From Sabethes cyaneus (taxonomy: Eukaryota > Arthropoda > Insecta > Diptera > Culicidae), in assembly GCF_943734655.1 (NCBI RefSeq), contig NC_071355.1, forward strand, positions 98,814,449 to 98,878,448: a stretch of 64,000 nucleotides of DNA. The letters are read 5' to 3'. The notes under the pieces were generated by a model, which did not search any database, was not told the origin of the DNA, and worked only from the letters and a program-made list of their open reading frames with translations. How positions within the stretch are numbered: position 1 is the first letter of the stretch; each line of letters starts with the position of its first letter. Positions 55,161 through 64,000 of the stretch are shown one piece after another. Made by a program: the position numbers and the translations under genes.

Positions 55161-56915
55161 TTACTTAATAAATAAAACCTGCTAACAAGCAGTTATAGAA
55201 AGCAATTAAAATAAAATTAGTGTTTTTTAATTTTAAATGTTCTAAATCAATCAGAAGCTGTTGAATGACCTACAGTGAGTCGATCAATAAATATTACCAC
55301 TAATTAAAACACACATCAATATCAAATGTTGATAAATGATAAGCGTTCACTAATACACTCAATGTGTGTGGAACGCATGGAATATAATATTAAGCTTATG
55401 ATACACGAAGAAGCTTTTACCGAATTTTAATGAAATTCAAAGATAATTACTACGTTTCAGTATTCGCACAAGCATTGTTTAGAGAACACAATAGTTCATT
55501 GAGGTTAGAACTCTTGTGTGTATTCTCGATAAATAACGACAGACATTATTTAATGCTACATGAATCAGTATAATTGAGTGGACTATTCGAATTAATATAT
55601 AAATCACCACCGCAAATACTGCGAGTACGAATATCAGTTACATTGCTTGAAACCGCCTAACTATGAGAGCCCATTTCCAATAAAGAAATTGAAATCATTC
55701 GATGGCATTAGTGCTTGCTACATCAGAAAATCTTCATTTGTGCAGCATCGTTTGTCAAAGGGCAAGCACTCCAACGTCATATGCGGTCCTCTTTGCTTTA
55801 TGGCGAAAGCTTTGGCAAACGCACTTGACATAAAATGCACTATGTCGCTTCGGAATACGTGTTCTATCAACGATCTGCGGTCGGTGCAGGATGCCCTTCT
55901 TGGCTTGTGGCGCCAACCGAATGCAAGACGTCTCCGGGGTACCTTTTTGTGGTAGGACACATTTGCAAAGACTCCAGTACTCCGAAAAACCTTGCCGATA
56001 TTTGCAGCCTGTATTCAAAGCCAGAAGAGCACACCTAAGAAGAGTAACGGTTTGATATCGTGATAGGAAAACACACAGTGTCGCCGAGTTTGCTTGTGCC
56101 GTTGTGCCTTGCAGGGCTCACGTCTTCTCATATCACATGGCCGCCGTACCAGGTGGATACGAAAGCAATGGTATGGATTTCAGTGCGACAGGATTCATTC
56201 TTTTTGTGTGAGACGTGTGTAAAAAAGAGCATTCATTCACCCTGTAGTGTGTTTCCGTCGCTTAAAAATATATTTTCTGCCCAAACATCCACCACATATC
56301 ATGGTAGCGACATTTTCCGAACTGTCGAACAGCTTTTGATTAGTTTTAGATACAGCAACAAACTATGCTTTCGAGTCGAGTGATCGCATAGCCTTTCAAT
56401 GTTTGAAGAGATAGAGTACAACGAATTGCATCCCAAAAAGCTGCTCGCAATCGAGAACAATTTGACAAGGTGGGACATTTTGACATGTCACAAATTTCCC
56501 CGGGGGATTTTCGGTGATGTTTGATTTCTTGCAGTGCATATAAGATCCCTTATATCCTATAAAATGATGCTGTCTTTAACTGACGTGAAATTCGACAAAA
56601 ATAAAGGTATTTGGAAACGAAACTATCATGTCGCTGCAAGTAAAGTCTCTAGAACCACTGTAATCAAATATTGCATTATGCGGTTTTGTCTGTAGTCTAT
56701 TTGTGCCAATTTGTTCATTATCTGTAAAAAGCTAATTCCAAGGGGTATTTACGTTTCAGTAGATAAAATAAGAGCGGTAAATAAATTGTTTTGCTATCCA
56801 TGGAAGATGTATGTATATTATTGAAATCAAGTCCTGATTGTCAAAGATGAAATAAATTTCAATGATCGATCACACTGCATTGTTAAGCAAAGCCATAGGT
56901 ATAATCGTCCTTAAG
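55161..56915. other. no supported gene; clustered open frames at 55647-56383
   Basis: Three plus-strand frames (102, 67 and 107 codons) lie close together at 55647-56383 in different phases. The first contains CGPLCFMAKALANALDIKCT and the second GYLFVVGHICKDSSTPKNLA. They could be pieces of a broken host or mobile gene, but no family was recognised and opposite-strand frames are equally long. The rest is AT-rich. Confidence 0.3.
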
Positions 56916-57076
56916 AACTTGACCCTTCTTTATCGACAGACTTCGCAGCTGGTTATTAGAGTACAGGAAAATTACGGGGCTAGGACAAAGATCCTATTAA
57001 CTCTATAGCGGCACCGCTCATCCGAGATTCGAACATACGACGACTGGCTTGTTAGATCAGCATCGTATTCCGGAGC
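56916..57076 (-). repeat. tRNA-derived SINE-like copy 2
   Basis: The counterpart of 78-240. It has the same order of blocks, including cagacttcgcagctggtta and gattcgaacatacgacgact, and a minus-strand box B-like tgttcgaatc (57027-57036). Divergence between the copies is substantial, so both are old. Confidence 0.5.
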
Positions 57077-57650
57077 ATGTTAGCGTAATTGTTAACGTTA
57101 GTTATTATGAAATCCTTCAAAATGGGTAAATATTCATTGGGTGGATACGACAAGGTTTTGCCAGTCTTTTAGGCGGCAGCCTGATTAATATTCATGAATT
57201 CTGATGAAACTCTATGCGAGATAAGCTTTTTGTACCAATTGGTTGGGTAACATTTACTGAAAATATCGTAGTGCATTTTGGTATTAATAAAACGCTTTTA
57301 AATTTGAGTAACAGTCGCGATGAATAATGAGGTTACAGCGGATATGTGAGGTTTGTATTTCCAGCAGGCCAGCATCGAGAGTGGTTACACGTAAGCGATT
57401 GCTTTAATTTCTTCAGCTTAATTAAGTGCTCGTAGAAAACAGTGGTTTGATGCTCAATTTCTGCACAGTGATAATTTTTGCACACTCACAACTCACTAAT
57501 ACTTGGATTTTGAAGCGCTTAGTACATTTACACTTGTACTGTTTTCATATACTGTCAGACAATTTCTCGTATTAAACAAATGTGAACTTGACCAACATTA
57601 TTGATTGTCACCACAAATATCTAGTAGTATTAGTGACTGCGAAATCTTTA
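57077..57650. other. no gene seen
   Basis: AT-rich spacer with no open frame of note and no repeat structure noticed. Confidence 0.35.
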
Positions 57651-57654
57651 GTAG

Positions 57655-57720
57655 GAGTAGTGACTGCGAAAGAAAAGGAATGTAGGCTGAATTTAGCAGC
57701 AGACTGGAAAACCCTCCGAT
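57655..57720 (+). repeat. fragment of the 21505-type MITE
   Basis: The text gaaagaaaaggaatgtaggc then tgaatttagc...ggaaaaccctcc parallels 21675-21730 (gaaagaaaaggcaaacaggc, tgaattt, gaaaataccctcc). Only the right third is present. Confidence 0.5.
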
Positions 57721-57966
57721 ATCCTAACTATTGAAGTTTGCCAGCAGTCGGCTGAGTGTGTTGTTTCGTTCAATTTAACTTGTGAAATCGTTAGAAAATT
57801 CAACCATTTCACGTTTTACTATTATGGGATATTCCCATGGCACTTCGTTTCACAGCATTATTGCTCTATGATTTAATCTAAACCCTTAACGTTTAATTAA
57901 ATTCTGTTATTCAACTTATCTCAAGTATTTTTTGACCATTGAACAGAGTCAGTATTTTATCCCATT

Positions 57967-58305
57967 TTAAAAATTTTTATTTGGTATTTTGGTTTCCATT
58001 GCCCATTGAAAATACTCCCCATGCTCGAGTGTGCAACACCGCTGAAAGATAGATTGAATTTGTACAGCAAAGAGCTGTTGCGAACCGTCCCGTAGCATAT
58101 TGGAATTTGTATTATTTATAAACTTTAGCACGTCCTTGTGGCGTGATTTTGTGGTAGACGTGAAGGGTGGCTCCAACGGGAATGGGAGTTTGGAAGAAGT
58201 GTGATCATTATTTATCACCCTCCTGACAATCATCGACCGTGCTCCATAAGTGACATCCAGATTCAATGTGATGTTCCGTATCAAATATTCATGAAATTGC
58301 TCGAA
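57967..58305 (-). CDS. candidate host exon, unidentified
   Basis: A minus-strand frame open for about 112 codons, from a TGA near 58306 to TAA at 57967, has no ATG at its beginning and starts at FEQFHEYLIRNITLNLD. It is hydrophilic with two Asn-linked glycosylation-like sites (NIT and an NNT), and has a CC pair and a QWAMETKIP end. The residue mix looks like a real protein and an AATAAA overlaps its last codons. It could be a terminal exon of a spliced gene lying to the right. No family was recognised. Confidence 0.3.
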   Translation of the reverse strand, partial: FEQFHEYLIRNITLNLDVTYGARSMIVRRVINNDHTSSKLPFPLEPPFTSTTKSRHKDVLKFINNTNSNMLRDGSQQLFAVQIQSIFQRCCTLEHGEYFQWAMETKIPNKNF

Positions 58306-58309
58306 TCAG

Positions 58310-59310
58310 ACTGGTGGTCCCTGCGAGGCCATAAAATCGACGCTTTGCTGTAGGTTTTATTGACGATGGCGAGTTAACGCTTTCACCGCATCGGATCTGA
58401 CTCTGCCGACTAATCTCAATTGCTTTGATCTACGATATGAATAATGGTAACGCATTCGGATATTCCCATAAAAACACTACTTATTTGAATCAGGCAACAT
58501 TCTATGGCCATAAGAAATTCAACTGAAATTTACATTTTCTCGAAAGTAGAGAGATTCGCCACCCTGATGGAGCAGCATCACATCCGAGTTAACGAAATTT
58601 AGCATTCACTCAACTTTATGCCAACTATATCATTTCACTTCCCGCTTTTACATGCGCAGAATATTAAGCGATTATGTCTTCGGGAGTATGTAAAGGCAGC
58701 CCACATCGTATGAGCTTGTTAGCCGGGTGTATTTGCCAACCCCCTTTTCATTTCGTTTGGAACAGTTGCCTGTATTACTTCCGTTTTCCTTGCCGTTTTT
58801 TTAACTCCGATCCTATCATCACCACAGGCAGCCGGTGACTGGCTGACAGGCAGCCGTCAGGCGCCTGGGCAGAGATTTGTGGGCGGAATGATCTGACTCA
58901 GGTTCAGAAAATTCTTCTTCGTTAAAGAAAAGTCCTCTGAAAGGAAGACTAATGAAAATGTGTATCCACGTGCTTGGAATAACAAAATCGTTGTCGTTGT
59001 CCAAATTGTTCGCTAACGACAAAATTACAACTGAAACTCGAACTGCCCCGTCGGCATTATTATGTGCGATGGCGAGCATTATTGGCCGGCCGGCAGTAGG
59101 CAATTTTCGTGTTGAGAAAGTTTTAGCAACTGTTGAAAGATAGGAACCGATTTGTTCGAACGCACTTTTTTGTAGTGATTCATTTTATATATCCTGCAGG
59201 CCCTGCTATTGTAGTGAAATGTGGATTAAATTGATTGCAAGGGGATCGCACGGATGTAGGAGGTAGCACAAAAAAAATCAATATTTCAAACATTAATGTT
59301 CGACAGCACA
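58310..59310. other. no gene seen
   Basis: Mixed-composition spacer with opposing 63- and 94-codon frames at 58819-59143 that overlap each other. No motif. A phased exon upstream of the candidate at 57967-58305 could be here but none stands out. Confidence 0.3.
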
Positions 59311-59317
59311 TGAACCG

Positions 59318-59450
59318 GAGGTTAGTCCCGGTGTAGTGGTTAGCATTGACGCCTCTCACGCCGAGGGCCCGGGTTCAAATCCCAACCCCGCAGAAGTCAC
59401 GAATGACACAAGCTGTTAAAGCGGTAAAGTAACTATAATCTAATAAAAAA
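59318..59450 (+). repeat. tRNA-derived SINE with A/B boxes and A-rich tail
   Basis: The head resembles a tRNA: box A-like tagtggttagca (59334-59345) and box B gggttcaaatcc (about 59371-59382), 25 to 40 bases apart as in pol III promoters. A tRNA-unrelated body follows (gtcacgaatgacacaagctg) and an AT-rich tail ending in aaaaaaa. The same body survives at 37190-37520. It is not a functional tRNA, because no acceptor stem closes. Confidence 0.75.
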
Positions 59451-59455
59451 ACTTG

Positions 59456-61270
59456 AATCATAAAATAAGAAAGTTTCTAGATGCTCATAATTTAAACTAA
59501 TTATTCGATTATGTTTACTAGAGTATAAACTAATTCTTCGGGTTTCATAGAAATATATTTCAGAGAAAGCTTTAAACGTGACAAAGTAAACATTGTGTAA
59601 AACTTCATGAGAAATTAGTTTTATGCTGTCTTAAATCATTTAAAATTATCCCTTTCTGCAACCACTTCCGAGTTGAACTTACCTTATGTGCGGTCTTAAA
59701 ATCAGAAAAATAATCAAATATAATTTACAAATAAAATGGTAAATAAGTAAGACTGACTGCTATAGAGTTAATAAAAAATGATAAGTTAAAAATTAACTTA
59801 AAACTCGAAATTCCAGTTGAAAAACATTCATCCGCGTGTTTTTTCCTTCTTTTTGATGCGAAACATGGCCGGAATTTGGAAAAAATAATGCTATATGCTT
59901 TTCTGGAAAATATAACTTACGATTGAACCGTTTTTCAGACGATATTTTACGATCCACTGAAAACTCCTGTCGAAAAGTCTATTCACAACACAATGTTAAC
60001 TACCGCAGCTCTCCAGAGAATTTTATTGGCTGCAAACTGTATTACATTATTTCGCAGCCGGTCCAACATCGGATCGTCAGCCAAAATCTACTCTTCACTG
60101 TAACAATGAAATATGAGGTTTGAATGGTAATGAAGCGCCCTTATTCTGCACCTGCGAAGTGGGGAAAAACAAACCACCCGCATGAACACTTTACGAGAAT
60201 CCTTCACAACAACGGCCGGCGTCGGAGGTAGATAGCGAGGCCATTGTTTTAAAATTTGATTGTGAATTTTATTGAGGGAGAAATTGAATTTTAAGAGCTG
60301 CTTTGACCCATTCAGCCGGCTTCCTGGATGGAAATTGCGCTCATGAACATGAAAAAGGTACCTTTTGCGAAGTCGAACGGAAGCTCCGCTTGTCGCATCA
60401 TCGCTACGTGATGTAATTTTCATTCGATGCAAACAATATCCGAAAGCAGATTGTGAAATTCAATGCTGTCTTTTCAGAAAATAAAAGTTTCAACATGGCT
60501 AAGACAAAAACGCAATGACAGCCTACAAGGAAGAGGCAACACCCTTACCGCCCGTTGTGGCTGAGACGTGACGGTTCGAGATAGACAGATAGGTACCTAC
60601 ACGATTCGAGAGATGGCCTGAAGCCGACGATGGCACATTGTCTTAGTCTCATTGAGCAGACTCACAGGCAAGCAAAGCAGTGCCAGTGCAAGCACGACAG
60701 CGAACGCAGAAGTAATGACAGAAGCAAGTGTGGGAAATGATTCGTGCACTAGTGAAGTTATCTGTTGTCTGCTTGCTGCTTGCGTTTCCCTCTGTCACTT
60801 CGCACTTCTCACTTCATTTATATTGTAATATATATTGAAAACGATGAAAAACTTCAACCACTGTGAAAAGAAGTATGAAAGGACGTATTTCCGGTGTCAC
60901 TTCCTCGACGAATTCCGAGGCGGAAAATTCGTCTTTTATCAGATACAGCAAGTGAACTAAGATAAATTGTTGTGAATCTTTGTTTCCTCGTTCTCTTCGT
61001 TTTATTAATATTTTAGTCAACATTACTCTAAACATTGTGTAACCATTCGCTTTGTATCTGGTTTGTGGAAACATAAGCATCAATATCTCTTCATGATCGA
61101 CAAAAGATAATGTAAGAAAACTACTATTTTTCTCTATTTTTTTTAATAAAAATCCTCGCTATTGTGAATAAGATAAAGAGAGAATTTAGATTAAACTACA
61201 ATGAGAAGGTATGAGTGTATATTAATATATAAAAATAAAGTATCAGGGTTTTACAGCGATTTAAAGAGAA
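59456..61270. other. no gene seen
   Basis: AT-rich with frames of 66, 114 and 89 codons (59923-61083), none with motifs. A tcagca...aggtac-type region at 60540-60780 is richer in GC and unexplained. Confidence 0.35.
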
Positions 61271-61274
61271 ATAC

Positions 61275-61303
61275 TCCTAACCCGCCAATTGGCGGGATTA
61301 GGA
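61275..61303. repeat. 29-bp near-perfect palindrome
   Basis: The core cccgccaattggcggg (61281-61296) is a perfect 16-bp palindrome. It is extended by tcctaa on the left and ttagga on the right with one extra base. It lies in AT-rich surroundings. It could be a protein-binding site or a tiny foldback remnant. Confidence 0.8.
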
Positions 61304-61609
61304 ACTAGAGGGTTAAAGATGTTTATAACCCAAAGCTTTGCTTTGTTTTATCTCTGTTCAGTAATGGCGCTTGTTTAGCGTAATTTCGGTATGCCATATT
61401 TTTGTCATCTTTGTTTCATCATCTTGCCTCCTACTTCTCATCACTTTTTTGTCATCTCTTCGTCTTTTCGCTTTTTTGTCGTCTATTTGCTGCCTTTCAC
61501 GTTTAAACTTTAAATAAAAATGCTTAAAACCCGTATTGTTTTTTGCTCGAATAAAAAATTCATTTTGTTTTTTTCTCCCCCTCCTTCAGTGACCCAACAT
61601 CGGGAGGAT

Positions 61610-61870
61610 AAAAACTTTATAAAATATTAGCTGACCCGACAAAGACTAGACTAAAAACTTGAGATTAGTCTATTAAAATATTTGCCATGGTGATATAACA
61701 TTTCACCGAATACCATTTTGCGGAGCACCACTTCTCGGTTGACCATAACGCGGAATACAGAGTTTCGCGGAATACCATTTCGCGAAAAACTTTACGCGGG
61801 ATGTACCATTTCACGGAAAATGTTTTCGTGGAAAGTACCATTTCGCAGGAGTTATCCTCTCCTCACTCGC
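61610..61870. repeat. degenerate short repeats, accatttcgcgga type
   Basis: About seven variants of a 20 to 35-base unit with ac/gtaccatttcgcgg occur between 61690 and 61860. The segment opens with ttagctgacccgacaaagac. It looks like the end of a dispersed repeat and is not coding. Confidence 0.6.
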
Positions 61871-61947
61871 TATCGCTCGTTTGGACGCAACTGAAGGAAA
61901 GTAATAGAGGTCAGTAGACCTAGAAAAATAAATAAACCTAGATAGAG

Positions 61948-62030
61948 GTGATTCCTGCGGGGGGAGGCTGCCCCCGCAGTGGCCGGCGCTTCCGACGGCG
62001 AACCTGCGGCCGTCTCACCCTAAATCATCT
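61948..62030. repeat. GC-rich hairpin and flank
   Basis: tgcggggg and cccccgca pair around a short loop (about 61957-61980), followed by the GC-rich text gtggccggcgcttccgacgg. It is a sharp composition outlier, probably part of the same dispersed repeat as the preceding segment. Confidence 0.5.
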
Positions 62031-62579
62031 AGTGTTACTATGGATAGTTTTTGGTGGTCTTGTTATTAATATTTTTTTGAAACGATGATTCTACAATTGA
62101 TGAAGGGACGGTAAGGGCAAGTAATGAAGGATTTTTTTTTCGGGAATGAAGGGGAAGGGTGGAAAGGAAGGGGGGGGGGGGTAATAGGTAGCTATGCTTA
62201 ACAAGTTGTCGTTGTGACTCCTATCTTTTGTCCAATGCTGGAAGGTGCATCAGTCGAACCAAGCTGTAATCAGAGATTATAACCTGATTTGAACCCACAA
62301 CACCTGCCAGGGCTTCAGCATTAAAGAAAGCAATATATGCGCATATAACGTAACAATATCATGCATTTAGTCAATTGCATTAAAACGAGCCGTAAGTGTT
62401 GATGAACGGCTTGTACTTGACTTCTTATTTTGCTATTCTGCGGCCACTATTTGTGTCCTCTTCCATCTGACGGTTGCCGTCTTTTTCTACCCTATTGGTA
62501 ATGCAGGACAAGTAGCTATGAGAGGGAATATCACCAAGATTAAAATACGACTAATTTCACCTCACTCAATCACATCCGC

Positions 62580-62730
62580 TATGGTTTAGATAGCAAAGGT
62601 GCAATGTAACGAATGAGGTTGCATGACTAACTCCCGGTTCGAGCCCTGTCTAGGTGGTAAGATTATTCAGCATTTCCAAAAATGGTTCTGTTTATCCTGC
62701 TCCCCTTGAGATGCAGCAAAAAAAAAATCG
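62580..62730 (+). repeat. tRNA-like SINE copy, second family
   Basis: The segment contains box B-like ggttcgagccc (62636-62646), a candidate box A region near 62588-62600, and an A-run at 62718-62727 ending the unit. It has no similarity in the body to the SINE at 59318. No closed acceptor stem, so not a tRNA gene. Confidence 0.45.
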
Positions 62731-62734
62731 CTAG

Positions 62735-64000
62735 CTTTTTTAGTTTCTTAAATCCCGACCGAATCTATATTTTTATTTACCACAACAAGCAAACGATATG
62801 CCATCGATACTTTTTCGATACGTCGATAATGTAGACAAAATGACGTTTCGTTTAAGCCTCAAACAATCACTGATAATGCTTATTGGATGCTGGTGGCGTA
62901 GCATTTTAACAACCCGCTATTTCTCCTTTTTAGCATTATGTGAGTTCTACAGAAGATAAAGATAAATATGCTTTTAATCATAGTTCTGTATGCTTATACA
63001 ATGTTGTCCAAGGACTAGTGTTTAGTGCTTACTGGTTACTTGGGTAAATAATATATTTTAATGGGAAACCGAAAGTGGCTCAAAGATGGCTGGATAAATG
63101 GCTACCATTCGAAGCATGTATTGTTTTGCGCCTTAAAAATGCATCTGTATTGGCAAAGCACGCTTTCGCCACGTAATCAGTGCTTCCAGCGCTGTTATAA
63201 TTTCCTAAAACTTGTAATTCAATTTATCGATCTGCTATGTATCAATATATGCTCAGCAAAACATAATTGCTAATGGAAAATAAATTTAACTGATCATACC
63301 GATCATTACATGTTCATAAAAGCGACCAATGTATAATTTGGAATTAGTTAATAGATATTTGGTTACGCACATATTTCGTTGAACTAGCGATTTCCGAAAA
63401 AGCAGCAACACAGTATCAAACTTTCGTCACATCAATGAGCTTTCAACTTTCGCCGCATCGATGAGCTTAGAGTGAAGTAAACAAACAAAACGCAAAGGCA
63501 GCAATCAAAAACGCAATCCGATGCAAGCGGATTAATTAAACATCCTAGTGATCCTGCGCATTATTCAGTTGCTGCTGTTAATTTTGATTGAATCGGAATG
63601 CCTTGATAAAGAAAGCAAACCCTTTTTCGGGATGTTTGTAGTCAGTGCGGTTGGCTGCGAATCAGCTGTTTATGTTTGCAAGCTCCGCTATTTGACATAT
63701 TTTACCAATACTAATGCAATATTCAAATAAACGTTTAGGTTTTTAACGAACACATGAGATGTACAGTACAGTGTTTGTCGCACTAACACAATAACGTGAA
63801 CCACTTTCGGTTCCGCCTTAATGGAAAAGATGCATTTTCAACATAGAATCAACATAATAAATTTTTATGTTTGTATATATTTAAACAAAAGTAACAATTT
63901 CGAACAAATTTTTATAGTTTTATTATTTAATTGTGCTAGTTATTTGTGCAATATAATGCATGGTTATGTCGACTAATGTGGTATTTCACTCCTGAGATTA
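62735..64000. other. no gene seen
   Basis: AT-rich sequence with frames of 60 and 70 codons on the plus strand (63061-63273, 63548-63730) lacking motif support. Text near 63025 (ttactggttacttgggtaaa) resembles the segment at 490-515, so an old shared dispersed repeat may be present. Confidence 0.35.

Noticed and set aside
59318..59390. tRNA gene
   Set aside because: Box A and box B are present, but no acceptor stem closes and the segment runs into a SINE body and A-rich tail.
62588..62650. tRNA gene
   Set aside because: Only box B is convincing. Stem pairing fails and an A-run follows, so a SINE is the better call.

Overview
This window is eukaryotic, non-coding-rich, AT-rich DNA dominated by transposable elements. 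The element spectrum fits a mosquito (Culicidae): mariner-type transposases with a D-37-E spacing (ITmD37E), R1-clade and RTE-clade non-LTR retrotransposons, tRNA-derived SINEs, and many short inverted-repeat elements (MITEs) with TA, TAA, TTAA or 8-bp target duplications. The genus (Aedes, Anopheles or Culex) cannot be fixed from sequence alone. No complete host gene is visible. Only three or four weak host-exon candidates were found.

Left third (1-16.5 kb): a SINE-like copy at the left edge; a TA-flanked MITE (2705-3652); RTE debris; and a 4-kb hAT-like composite (4883-8895) with a perfect 8-bp target duplication. The composite encloses RTE fragments, an exact 139-bp tandem array, a second right terminus and a captured non-LTR fragment. 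Next come a GC-rich island split by a TTAA-flanked piggyBac-like MITE (9860-10977), a candidate terminal exon of a small secreted protein (13537-13907), and a dead mariner (about 14490-16240) split by a decayed R1-like copy.

Middle (16.5-32.1 kb): a large dispersed repeat carrying microsatellites and a 200-bp imperfect palindrome; a 229-bp MITE; and a decayed RTE (23937-26225) interrupted by a Harbinger-like MITE. The best-preserved element is an R1-clade retrotransposon on the minus strand (about 26301-31925). Both its ORFs (505 and 993 codons) are open and it is flanked by a perfect 14-bp repeat. Its target appears to be the 5' region of an older relative.

Right half (32-64 kb): long stretches without genes, probably intergenic or intronic, with scattered insertions. 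These are a small Jockey-like RT scrap, a SINE split by a 271-bp MITE, a 142-bp tandem array, a nearly complete D37E mariner (41308-42589) with two frameshifts, two decayed non-LTR elements, a third D37E mariner (51678-52907), a pogo-like MITE (54560-55158) and two further tRNA-like SINEs.

ORF1 and ORF2 of the R1-clade element form the only working gene unit seen. ORF1 would be the nucleic-acid-binding chaperone. ORF2 would supply the endonuclease and reverse transcriptase for target-primed reverse transcription. All other coding traces are broken. Clade names come from motifs read by eye. No database search was possible.
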